Below are positions 7,094 to 15,007 of a stretch of DNA of 41,187 nucleotides, piece by piece; within the stretch, counting starts at the first letter, position 1; each line of letters starts with the position of its first letter. A model generated the notes under the pieces. It had not been told where the DNA came from. It ran no database searches and saw nothing but the letters and a program-made list of their open reading frames with translations. This stretch comes from Azoarcus indigens (GTDB lineage: Bacteria > Pseudomonadota > Gammaproteobacteria > Burkholderiales > Rhodocyclaceae): assembly GCF_004361735.1 (NCBI RefSeq), contig NZ_SNVV01000033.1, positions 1 to 41,187 of the forward strand, given 5' to 3'. The translations under genes and the position numbers were made by a program.

Positions 7094-10000
7094 TCAGCCC
7101 AGGTCGCAGCAGGCCCGCCTCACCTCTGCCACCCATTGCGGATCGTGCCACCAGTAGCCCTCGGCGCTGGCGTAGTGGCGGTCATGGGCGGAAGGGCTGG
7201 CTGCGGGGGCGGGCGGCAGATCGTTCTTGCCGGCGTAGGGGGCGATCAGCTCCTCCACGGTGTGCAGGCGGCCGCCGACCATGACTGCGCGGATGGCAGC
7301 GGCGTGTTCGATATGCGCCAGCGGGTCGCCGTCCACGATGGCGAGGTCGGCGAGCTTGCCGGCGGCCAGCGTGCCGAGATCGGGGTGGAGTTCGGCGCCG
7401 GGCACGCTGGTGGCGCTGCGCAGGGCGTCGGCGGGGGCGATGCCGTGGCGGACCATGGCGCGCAGGTTGAGGTGCAGCGAGATGCCGCCGGCGGCGATGG
7501 GGAAGTCGCTGCCGCTGACGATGCGCACGCCGGCCGCCAGCATGCGGCGGATGGCGTCGATCTGGCGCACCACCGCCGGCAGCGGGCGGTAGGGGCCGCC
7601 GCGGGCGGCTTTTTCCAGCGCAGCGCGTTCGGCGGGCGGGAACAGGGTCTGCACCCGCGGGTCGTCCAGCACCAGTTCCGGGGTGTCGCCGAGCAGGCCT
7701 TCGAGACCGAACACCGTGGGGGTGCGGCACAGGCCGGCGGCGGCGCTGAGGGCGAGCACGTCCTGGTACATCACGCCGGTCTGGCTGCCGGTGCGGGAGT
7801 AGCCGAAGCGGCTGGTGCCGCCCATGTGCTCGTAGCCGTCGGCACCGAAGGCGGCGGCGGGGAAGAGATAGTGGGAGGTGATGGGAATGCCGAGCGCATG
7901 GGCGCCGGCGGTGGCGCGGCGGTGCAGGGCGGGCGGCAGGCGCACGTAGGTCTTGATGAGGTCGTAGTCCAGCGCGCGGGCGCGCTCCAGTTCCCGCGCC
8001 ACCGCGGCTTCGTCGCTCACCGGGTGCATGTTGTCGTAGAACACCCGGCGGCCGTCCAGCGCTTCGCCGGTGCCGAAGTGGCGCGGGCCGATGCGGGCGC
8101 CGGCTTCCACCGCTTCGCGGTTCTGCAAGAAGAGGTAGGCGTTGTCGCTGAGGCCGCGGGTGGTGGTGATGCCGAAGGCGAGGAAGATGCGCGGCTCGCG
8201 GTCGCCCAGCTGGTTGCCCATCTCGCGGTGGGTGTGCATGTCGATGAGGCCGGGCATGACGCAGTGGCGGCTGGCGTCCACCCAGCGCACGCCGCTGCGT
8301 TCGGCGCGGTGGGGCTCGATGGCGGCGATGCGCTGGCCGTGGATGACGAGGTCCACGTCCCGCAGGTAGTGGTCGGCGCGGCCGTCCCACAGGCGGCCGG
8401 CGTGGATCACGGTGGTGCCGGTGGGCCAGGCGGGCTGCCAGCGGAGGTCGAGGGGGATGTCCTCGATGCGGTGTTGGCCGGCGCCGCCGCCCGTGGGGGA
8501 AGACGAGGCGAGGTGCAGGCGGCGCAGGCGGCCGTGGTGCAGGTAGTCCAGCGCGCGGCCGTGCAGTGTCCAGCACAGGGCGTCGCTGTCTTCGGCGTTG
8601 AGCGCTTCGGCCTCGCCGGCGGGGCTGCCGTCGGCGGCCACCGGCAGGCGCCAGATCACCCGCGCCATGATGAGGGCGAGGTGGCGGCCGTCCGGGGACC
8701 AGCAGGGGCCGGCGGCGTTGCGCACGTCCACTCCGCTGCCGGCGCGCGGCAGGTGGTAGTGCGCCCGGCCACTGGCGAGTTCGTGCACCAGGATGGCGTT
8801 GAGGCCTTCGCGGTAGCGGGCGCCGTAGGGGCGCACGGCGGCGTAGGCGAGGAAGCGGCCGTCCGGCGACCAGCTGGGGCGGCCGGACCACACCGTCTGC
8901 CGCAGCAGCGGGCGCATGGCGCCGCTGTCGGCGTCTACCAGGTAGATGCGGCCGTCCTCGCCGGCGCAGGCGATGTGCTGGCCGTCCGGCGCCCAGGCGG
9001 CCTGCTTCAGCGGCACAGGGCTGCGGGTGAGGCGGCGTTCGGCGCCGCTGTCGGCATCGAGCAGCCAGAGGTCGTAGTTGCCGTCGCGGTCGCAGGCGTA
9101 GGCGATGCGCCTGCCGTCCGGCGCCCACGCGGGGTAGGTCTTGCCGTAGCCGTCGTGGGTGAGGCGGCGTGGCGTGGCGGTGCCGACCTGCAGCAGCCAG
9201 AGCTGGTTGAGGGCGCCGAAGACGATGCGGCTGCCGTCCGGCGAGCTTTGCGGGAAGGCAATGCCTTTCACCGGCCGCGGCTGGTTGTCGTCGAAGTCGC
9301 GGTAGCGGCGGGGGTAGCTGCCGGCCGGGGTGACGGCGAGGCGCGCGGAGAAGGGGATGTCGGTGCTGGCGGTTGAACTGCCGCCTCCGCCGGCGGGGGC
9401 GGCCAGCTGCCGGCGGCGCAGGCGGCCGTCGGCGGCGTAAAGCACTTCCTGCGCGCCCAGCCAGGCCGCCGCGCAGGGAAAGACGTCTTCGCCGGCCTCG
9501 CTCAGGGCGACGCGGTAGGGCCAGCCGGCGCGCGCCGCGCTGCCGTCATCCGGCTGCTGCCAGTCGATGCGGCTGCGGCACAGGCGGCTGGCGCGCAGGT
9601 CGCGGCCGCTGCCTTCGAGCAGCCGATAGACCAGGGCGCCGCCGTCCGGCGTCCATGCCGGCGCGCTGGCGCCGGGGCCGGCAACGGCGACGTGCGGCGC
9701 GGGCGCCTGCCCGGCCGGCGGATGCGCCTCCGCTACCAGGATGCGGCCGCTGCTGGAGAAGGCGAGGTGGCGACCGTCCGGGCTCCAGGCCGGTTCCCCG
9801 TCTTCGCCGTCGCTGTCGGCCACCAGCCGGATGGCGCCGCTCTCCAGTGCCAGCGCGTAGATGGCGTAGCGGCCGCCGCGGTCGGAGGCGAAGGCGAGTT
9901 CGCGGCCGTCCGGCGAGTAGCAGGGCTCGCGGCAGTCGTGTTCGCCGTCGGTGTGCTGGCGCAGGTCGCTGCCGTCGGCGCGCACGCTCCACAGCTGGAA

Positions 10001-10438
10001 ACCGCCGCTGCGGTAGGACTGGAAGGCGACCCGCTGGCCGTCCGGCGACCAGGCCGGGCGGGCGATGTCGTCCAGGTCGCCGCCCAGCCGCCGGGCTTCG
10101 CCGCCCTCCAGCGGCAGCGTCCATAGCAGGCCCTGCAGGTCCAGCGCCAGGCTGCGGCCGTCCGGCGACAGGGCGAAGGCGAGGTTGGTGCCTTCGGTGA
10201 GGGTGACCGGGAGGCTGCCGGTGAGCGGCGGCGGGCGGAAGGGAGGCAGGCTTGCGGTCTCCGCCGCGGGGGCGGCGGCAGCGATGGCGGGCGGCGGCGC
10301 GTCGCGCAGTGCCAGCGCGCCGCAGGCGGTCAGCGTGGGTGAGAGCGCGAGCAGCGGCAGGCTGCCGCCGGCTTTCAGCAACTGGCGGCGGGCGGGGTCT
10401 TCAGGTGCGTCATCGGCGGGGTGGGGCGCTGTGGGCAT
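7094..10438 (-). CDS. Tat-exported lipoprotein: TolB-like beta-propeller fused to amidohydrolase
   Basis: 1114 aa. The N-terminus has a twin-arginine signal (R17-R18 in ARRQLLKAG), a hydrophobic stretch, and a lipobox LTAC with Cys39, so it is predicted to be a Tat-exported lipoprotein. Residues ~60-670 carry about ten PD40/TolB-type repeats (W-SPDGR-x-LAF pattern), enough for one or two beta-propellers. From ~676 an imidazolonepropionase-like amidohydrolase follows: HxH near 734 (IDMHTHRE), a Lys in DLIKTY, His in TSHYLF and GYEHMGG, and Asp near 975 in SGSDFPIA, giving a full metal site. The family is usually annotated as TolB/amidohydrolase and may hydrolyse peptides or cyclic amides in the periplasm. 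The substrate is unknown. Palindromic repeats lie at both ends of the gene. Confidence 0.9.
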   Translation of the reverse strand: MPTAPHPADDAPEDPARRQLLKAGGSLPLLALSPTLTACGALALRDAPPPAIAAAAPAAETASLPPFRPPPLTGSLPVTLTEGTNLAFALSPDGRSLALDLQGLLWTLPLEGGEARRLGGDLDDIARPAWSPDGQRVAFQSYRSGGFQLWSVRADGSDLRQHTDGEHDCREPCYSPDGRELAFASDRGGRYAIYALALESGAIRLVADSDGEDGEPAWSPDGRHLAFSSSGRILVAEAHPPAGQAPAPHVAVAGPGASAPAWTPDGGALVYRLLEGSGRDLRASRLCRSRIDWQQPDDGSAARAGWPYRVALSEAGEDVFPCAAAWLGAQEVLYAADGRLRRRQLAAPAGGGGSSTASTDIPFSARLAVTPAGSYPRRYRDFDDNQPRPVKGIAFPQSSPDGSRIVFGALNQLWLLQVGTATPRRLTHDGYGKTYPAWAPDGRRIAYACDRDGNYDLWLLDADSGAERRLTRSPVPLKQAAWAPDGQHIACAGEDGRIYLVDADSGAMRPLLRQTVWSGRPSWSPDGRFLAYAAVRPYGARYREGLNAILVHELASGRAHYHLPRAGSGVDVRNAAGPCWSPDGRHLALIMARVIWRLPVAADGSPAGEAEALNAEDSDALCWTLHGRALDYLHHGRLRRLHLASSSPTGGGAGQHRIEDIPLDLRWQPAWPTGTTVIHAGRLWDGRADHYLRDVDLVIHGQRIAAIEPHRAERSGVRWVDASRHCVMPGLIDMHTHREMGNQLGDREPRIFLAFGITTTRGLSDNAYLFLQNREAVEAGARIGPRHFGTGEALDGRRVFYDNMHPVSDEAAVARELERARALDYDLIKTYVRLPPALHRRATAGAHALGIPITSHYLFPAAAFGADGYEHMGGTSRFGYSRTGSQTGVMYQDVLALSAAAGLCRTPTVFGLEGLLGDTPELVLDDPRVQTLFPPAERAALEKAARGGPYRPLPAVVRQIDAIRRMLAAGVRIVSGSDFPIAAGGISLHLNLRAMVRHGIAPADALRSATSVPGAELHPDLGTLAAGKLADLAIVDGDPLAHIEHAAAIRAVMVGGRLHTVEELIAPYAGKNDLPPAPAASPSAHDRHYASAEGYWWHDPQWVAEVRRACCDLG

Positions 10439-10483
10439 AGGGGGTATCCCTGCATGTCTCGGCGGGTCGGTTGGTTTTCTCTT

Positions 10484-10519
10484 CTCGCCCCTTGCGGGAG
10501 AGGGGCCGGGGGAGAGGAG
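10484..10519. repeat. GC-rich palindromic intergenic repeat, copy 2
   Basis: Contains CGCCCCTTGCGGGAGAGGGG followed by CCGGGGGAGAGG. Together with the inverted copy at 10562-10603 it can form a large cruciform or hairpin upstream of the Tat amidohydrolase gene. Confidence 0.6.
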
Positions 10520-10561
10520 GCGGTGCTCGCGGCGCTGACAGGCAGCCGCCTCTGCGGGGCG

Positions 10562-10603
10562 ACCCCCTCTCCCCGGCCCTCCCCCGCAAGGGGGAGGGGG
10601 AAA
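10562..10603. repeat. GC-rich palindromic intergenic repeat, copy 3 (inverted)
   Basis: Contains CCCCCTCTCCCCGGCCCT and then CCCCCGCAAGGGGGAGGGGG, the reverse complement of the motif in copies 1 and 2. The short internal stem CCCCC-GCAA-GGGGG is perfect. Confidence 0.6.
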
Positions 10604-10780
10604 GACCGCGCGTGTCAGGCGGGCATCTCATCTCCTGGTACGTCTTTGGCGGGGTGTTTGGGAGTGTGGCGCGTGCCCGGCGGGCCTTTCATCCAGCTTG
10701 CGCTGACGATCTCCGATCCGGGAGGGGAGGGACCGCGCAGTGGGGCGGCTTGGGCTCCGCCGGGTCAGAAACCCTGCTGC

Positions 10781-10879
10781 CCGCAGTCACCGCAGTCACC
10801 GCAGTCACCGCAGTCACCGCAGTCACCGCAGTCACCGCAGTCACCGCAGTCGCCGCAGTCACCGCAGTCACCGCAGGCC
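10781..10879. repeat. 9-bp tandem repeat (CCGCAGTCA), 10 units
   Basis: Ten head-to-tail units of CCGCAGTCA run from 10781 to 10870. Nine are exact and one (10844-10852) ends in G. A broken eleventh unit follows. The 679-bp region around it (10439-11117) holds the two palindromic repeats and no gene I can support. The unit length is a multiple of three, so the array stays open in several frames and creates false ORFs (Ala-Val-Thr, Ser-Pro-Gln and Arg-Ser-His repeats). Confidence 0.95.
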
Positions 10880-11117
10880 TGGAGGCGGGGGGACCTCCGG
10901 CTGCGGCGTATTTCCGGCGAGGATGCTAGAGGAGCGCCCGCGTGGCGGGTGTGGCCTTTTGGGCTACACCGGCGTGCGAAAAAAGCGATGCGTTTCGCTG
11001 GCCTGTTGGCGGTTTCAGTCAGGTGGCATGCCGGCTGCCGGCCGTTTTTCGCCCCGTCGGGGTGCGTTTGCGATATCCCCGCACCAGAGTGGTGTGCCAC
11101 CTATGTGCATGGGGCGC

Positions 11118-12125
11118 TCAGGCGGTACGCAGCAGCGGGACGGGGGCGTCGCCGGCGTCGTCGTCCCCGGCATCGGGCTTGCCGCCGGGGGCTTCGCCAT
11201 CGCCGCCGGCCAGCGGCAGGCTGCGCATGTCGTCCAGGCGGCGGGCCAGTTGTTCGGCGAACTTGGCCGCGGCCACCGGCAGGTTGCGGCCGCGCAGCTG
11301 GCCGAGCACCAGCGGGCCGTGGGCGGAATCGACGTTGTCCAGCGGGCGCACCGCCAGCGTGGGGTCGTCGCGCCACAGGCGGGCGCCGATGTCGATCTGG
11401 AAGGTCAGCGCGTTGCTGTGGCGCACGAAGTCGGACAGCAGCTCGAAGGAGTTGGCCTCCATCACCGGGTTCACCCGCGCGGTGCCGCGCGACAGCACTT
11501 CGTCTATCACCTGGCGGCCGGAGAAGCTGGTGTCCGGCAGGGCGATGTCGTACTGCAGGCATTCGCGCAGCCGCAGCACTGCCTTTTCCGCCAGCGGATG
11601 GTCGTGCGCCATCACCGCCACCATGCCCTGGCCGATGGACATCAGCGGCTGCAGTTCGGCGGCGTGCACCGGGCGGAAGACGAGGATGAGGTCGGTCTCG
11701 TACTGGGTCATCGCCCGCATCGCGGTGTCATGGTCGGAGACGGTGACCTTGAACTTCACCAGCGGGTGCTGGGCGCGGAAGCGGTTGATTTCCTCCAGCA
11801 GCAGGCTGCGCGCGGCGGCCTGGCTGACGTGGATGCGGATCTCGCCGCGGCGCAGGCCGGACAGCTCCTCGATCTGCGAGCACACCCGCTGCAGCTCGGC
11901 GTTCTGGGTGCGCACCCAGCCGATGAAAAGCTCGCCGGCGGCGGTGAGCTGCACGCCGGAGGCATTGCGCTCGAACAGCGGTGTGCCGAGGTCGAACTCG
12001 ATGTCCTGGATGCGCCGCAACAGTGCGGACGGGGTGACATACAGGCGCTCCGCCGCGTGCCGCACCGATCCCGCCTTGACCACTTCCTCTAGATAGCGCC
12101 AGACGCGCATGTTCCTGAAGGCCAA
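11118..12125 (-). CDS. LysR-family transcriptional regulator of locus A
   Basis: 335 aa if translation starts at TTG 12125, which has AGGAG six bases upstream. An ATG at 12110 would give 330 aa but lacks a site. The TTG start places the N-terminal helix (RVWRYLEEVVKAGSVRHAAE) at the position usual for LysR proteins. The winged helix-turn-helix covers about residues 1-65 (SVRHAAERLYVTPSALLRRI), followed by a linker helix and a substrate-binding domain (from ~95, EIRIHVSQAAA). An acidic tail (GKPDAGDDDAGDA) extends the C-terminus. It is divergent from the SDR gene at 12386 across 260 bp that contains a 7-11-7 inverted repeat, so it most likely controls locus A and itself in response to a pathway compound. 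Confidence 0.9.
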   Translation of the reverse strand: MAFRNMRVWRYLEEVVKAGSVRHAAERLYVTPSALLRRIQDIEFDLGTPLFERNASGVQLTAAGELFIGWVRTQNAELQRVCSQIEELSGLRRGEIRIHVSQAAARSLLLEEINRFRAQHPLVKFKVTVSDHDTAMRAMTQYETDLILVFRPVHAAELQPLMSIGQGMVAVMAHDHPLAEKAVLRLRECLQYDIALPDTSFSGRQVIDEVLSRGTARVNPVMEANSFELLSDFVRHSNALTFQIDIGARLWRDDPTLAVRPLDNVDSAHGPLVLGQLRGRNLPVAAAKFAEQLARRLDDMRSLPLAGGDGEAPGGKPDAGDDDAGDAPVPLLRTA

Positions 12126-12196
12126 TTCATTCTCCTGGGGCTGGGAAACCGCGCGTCGCCCGGGCGGGAAGCGCGCAGTTTCTAAAAGGGCAACGA

Positions 12197-12221
12197 GGGG
12201 ATGCGGTTTTGGCACATCCCC
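12197..12221. promoter_or_regulatory. candidate LysR operator (7-11-7 inverted repeat)
   Basis: GGGGATG at 12197-12203 and its exact reverse complement CATCCCC at 12215-12221 are separated by 11 bases. It lies between the divergent LysR and SDR genes. LysR boxes are typically short dyads with an ~11-base spacer, so this is the best operator candidate. Assignment is by position and symmetry only. Confidence 0.55.
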
Positions 12222-12385
12222 GCGCAAGCCAGTCACGTATCGTTTTGTGGCGGTCGGTCTTGAAGCGCGCGGGTCCTTGGGGGGGAACGCCGCCTTGCCG
12301 GCCTGGACGGTGCACTGCAACTTTGGTGCCATTCGGAGAACGACCGGCGGGCGACAGCGCGCCGGCACCCCACGGAGCGCAGCGG

Positions 12386-13177
12386 ATGGATTTGAAACTC
12401 GGCAACAGGGTCGCGGTGATCACCGGCCCGGCCAAGGGCATGGGCGCGGCCATCACCCTGGCCTTCGCCCGCGAGGGCTGCCGCCTGGTGCTAGCGGGCC
12501 GCGACATGGCAGCGGTGGCAGAGGTGGCGGCGCAGGCGCGCGCCCTCGGCGCCCAGGTGCTGCAGGTGCAGTGTGACGTCACCCGCAGCAGCGAGACCGA
12601 GGCGCTGGCGGCCGCCGCCATCGAGGCCTACGGCCGTATCGACATCCTGGTGAACGTGGCCGGCGGCACCGGTCCGCTGGGGCGCACCGCCTGGACCACC
12701 AGCCGCGCGGAGTTCGACCAGATCGTCGAGCTCAACCTCACCGGCTGCTTCAACACCATGCATGCGGTGCTGCCCGGCATGGTGGAGCAGCGCTACGGCA
12801 AGATCGTGAATGTCGGCGGCACCTTCGGCATGCGTGGGCGCGCCGGCCGCATGGCCTATTCCACCTCGAAGTGGGGACTGCGCGGCGCCACCAAGTCGGC
12901 GGCGCTGGAGGCCGGCCCCTTCAATGTGAATGTGAACATGGTGGCGCCCGGCATGGTGGACGGCGAGCGCTTCCGCACCAAGGTCATCCCCGAGATGATG
13001 AAGCGCGAGGGCCTCAGCGAAGAACAGGCGGTGGCCCGCCACGCCGCCGACTACGCCCTGCGCCGCATCAGCGACGACGAGGACGTGGCCGCCGCCTGCC
13101 TCTTCCTCGCCTCCGACGTGTCGCGCCAGATCACCGGTGTTGACCTGCCGGTGGATGGCGGCTGGGCCATGCTGTGA
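12386..13177 (+). CDS. short-chain dehydrogenase/reductase (SDR 1)
   Basis: 263 aa Rossmann enzyme. The cofactor motif TGPAKGMG lies at residues 13-20, followed by DILVNVAGG and the catalytic AYSTSKWGL (Tyr and Lys). Thirteen residues before the Tyr, where classical SDRs have the catalytic Ser, this protein has Gly (NVGGTFG), with Thr next to it. The C-terminal ITGVDLPVDGGW is typical of the family. It would oxidise an alcohol or reduce a carbonyl with NAD(P)(H). It is the first gene of the plus-strand unit facing the LysR gene, and its stop overlaps the next start (GTGA). Two paralogues with the same active-site change occur at 20976 and 35847. Confidence 0.92.
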   Translation: MDLKLGNRVAVITGPAKGMGAAITLAFAREGCRLVLAGRDMAAVAEVAAQARALGAQVLQVQCDVTRSSETEALAAAAIEAYGRIDILVNVAGGTGPLGRTAWTTSRAEFDQIVELNLTGCFNTMHAVLPGMVEQRYGKIVNVGGTFGMRGRAGRMAYSTSKWGLRGATKSAALEAGPFNVNVNMVAPGMVDGERFRTKVIPEMMKREGLSEEQAVARHAADYALRRISDDEDVAAACLFLASDVSRQITGVDLPVDGGWAML

Positions 13178-14673
13178 GCATCAACGCCCGCGCCGCGGCC
13201 GGCAGCGCGCCGGCTACCGTATTGCGGGTGGCGGCGGTGCTGGCCGATCCGGCCGCCGGCCGCCTCGACGGCCCGGCCGAGATCCGGCTGGAGCACGGCC
13301 GCATCGCCGCGCTGACGCCCTTGGGCAATGGCTTGCCCGAGGACGCATCCGAAGTGCAGCCGCTGATCGCCCTGCCGGCGCCGGCCAATGCCCACGACCA
13401 CGGCCGCGGCCTGCGCAGCGCCGCCTTCGGCGCCCATGACGAGGCGCTGGAAACCTGGCTGGCCGGCCTCGCCCGCGAACCGCTGGTCGATCCTTGGCTG
13501 CGCGCCGCGGTGGCCTTCGGCCGCATGGTGGAAGGCGGCGCCGGCATCGCCAACCACTGCCACAACACCCAGCGCGGCGACCGCCTGCTGCAGGAGGCGC
13601 AGGGCGTGGCCAAGGCCGCCGCCGACGTCGGCCTGCGCATCGCCTTCGCCCTGCCTTTCGCCGGCCGCAACGCGGTCGTGTATGGCGAGCTGGACCGCCT
13701 GCTGCAGCGTGTGCCGCCGGGCGATCACGACGCCCTGCGCGCGATGCGCGCCGGCGGCCGCAGCCTGGCGGAGAACCTGGCGCTGATGGAGCAGGCCGCC
13801 GCCTTCGAGCACGCGGGCTTCCAGCTGCAATACTGCCCGGTGGGGCCGCAGTGGGTGGATAACGCCACCCTGGCCGCCATCGCCCGCGGCTCCGCCGACA
13901 GCGGCCGCCGGGTGCACATGCACCTGCTGGAGACGCGCTACCAGCGCGAGTGGGCGGACGCCCATTACGCGGACGGGCTGATCGCCCACCTGGACGCCAT
14001 CGGCCTGCTCAGCCCGCGCCTCACCGTCGCCCACGCGGTGTGGCTGACGCCGGCCGAGTGCGAGCTGCTGGCCGAGCGCGGCGTCATCGTCGCCGCCAAC
14101 GCCTCTTCCAACCTGCGGCTGCGCTCCGGCATCGCCCCGGTGCGCGCCTTCCGCGCCAGCGGCCTGCGCTTCGGCATCGGCATGGACGGCATGAGCCTGG
14201 ACGACGACGACGACCTGCTGCGCGAAATGCGCCTGCTGCGCCAGCTCAACCGCGGCACTGCCGGCGAGCCGGATTTCGACGCCGGCGCGCTGTTCACCGC
14301 CGCCTGCGTGGATGGCCGCCGCAGCGTGCTCGGTGACGATGGCGGCGGCCGCATCGCGGTCGGCGCGCCGGCCGACCTGCTGCTGCTGGACAGCCGCCGC
14401 TTCAGCCGCGACTGCCTTGCCCCCGGCCGCGACCAGTGGCTGGCGCTGATGCTGACGCGCATGCGCGCCGAAGACATCGCCGCCCTCTACATCGGCGGCC
14501 GCGCGGTGGCAGTCGGCGGCCGCGCCTGCGGGGTGGACCTGCCGGCCCTGGAGGCCGAACTCACCGCGCTGGCGCGCGCCGCACGCGCGCTGGCACCGCC
14601 GGACGAGAGCCGCATCGGCCGCCTGCGGGCCGGCGTGGAGGACTACTACCGGGCGGGCTGCCATGGCCCCTGA
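13174..14673 (+). CDS. ATZ/TRZ-like metal-dependent amidohydrolase
   Basis: 499 aa, starting at GTG 13174 inside the stop of SDR 1. The fold signatures run in order: a beta-sandwich N-terminus, the HxH pair (H74, H76 in ANAHDHGRG), HCHNTQRG, a metal His in MHLLETRYQ, AHAVWLTPAE, and the catalytic Asp in GIGMDGMSLDDDDD. These match the cytosine-deaminase/chlorohydrolase branch of the amidohydrolase superfamily, whose members remove an amino group or open a ring on N-heterocycles. The normal NAHTH is NAHDH here, but both His are kept. The gene belongs with SDR 1 under likely LysR control. The substrate is not recognisable; deaminase or cyclic amidase are both possible. Confidence 0.88.
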   Translation: MSINARAAAGSAPATVLRVAAVLADPAAGRLDGPAEIRLEHGRIAALTPLGNGLPEDASEVQPLIALPAPANAHDHGRGLRSAAFGAHDEALETWLAGLAREPLVDPWLRAAVAFGRMVEGGAGIANHCHNTQRGDRLLQEAQGVAKAAADVGLRIAFALPFAGRNAVVYGELDRLLQRVPPGDHDALRAMRAGGRSLAENLALMEQAAAFEHAGFQLQYCPVGPQWVDNATLAAIARGSADSGRRVHMHLLETRYQREWADAHYADGLIAHLDAIGLLSPRLTVAHAVWLTPAECELLAERGVIVAANASSNLRLRSGIAPVRAFRASGLRFGIGMDGMSLDDDDDLLREMRLLRQLNRGTAGEPDFDAGALFTAACVDGRRSVLGDDGGGRIAVGAPADLLLLDSRRFSRDCLAPGRDQWLALMLTRMRAEDIAALYIGGRAVAVGGRACGVDLPALEAELTALARAARALAPPDESRIGRLRAGVEDYYRAGCHGP

Positions 14674-15007
14674 CTGAGGCCGGGCCGCGCCCGACGCTCC
14701 GCCGGCGGCGAACGCCGGCGAGGGCCTTCCCCGCCGATGCAGAACGCATCGCCGCCCGCCTTCCGCAAGGGAAGCGCGGGCTGCAGCCGCTCGCCTTCTC
14801 CTGGGCCGGAATGCCGCCGCTAGTTATTGTTTGCAAAGCGTTTTTTGCGTAGACCTTTCGGTCATACCGCAGCGCAAAAAGAGCACCCGTGCGCTGCCCC
14901 CATCGCCGCTAATCTGCCCTTCGACGGACGACCGGCCAGCCCTTTCCCCGAAGCCGGTCCCGCACCCCCGACCCCCGCCCATTGCCATCTTGCTCATGGA
15001 GTCCAGG
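14674..15007 (+). other. 334-bp gap before the receptor gene
   Basis: No gene is supported here. It contains short GC hairpins (CGATGC-AGAAC-GCATCG near 14735-14752) and the long inverted repeat at 14842-14880. A separate promoter for the receptor-ExbBD-TonB group is plausible but I cannot assign -35/-10 boxes. Confidence 0.45.
14842..14880. promoter_or_regulatory. inverted repeat upstream of receptor gene
   Basis: TTTTTGCG at 14842-14849 is exactly complementary to CGCAAAAA at 14873-14880. The 23-base spacer contains a smaller dyad, GACC-TTTC-GGTC. It is AT-rich against a GC-rich background and lies ~130 bp before the receptor start, so it may be an operator or an RNA hairpin. Confidence 0.45.

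Noticed and set aside
10781-10879. Possible CRISPR array
   Set aside because: Units are 9 bp and contiguous with no spacers and no cas genes nearby. It is a simple tandem repeat.
10421-12092. Plus-strand frames running through the 9-bp repeat into the LysR gene
   Set aside because: They are kept open by a repeat whose length is a multiple of three and by GC bias; the Ala-Val-Thr, Ser-Pro-Gln and Arg-Ser-His runs have no protein-like context and the LysR gene is on the other strand.
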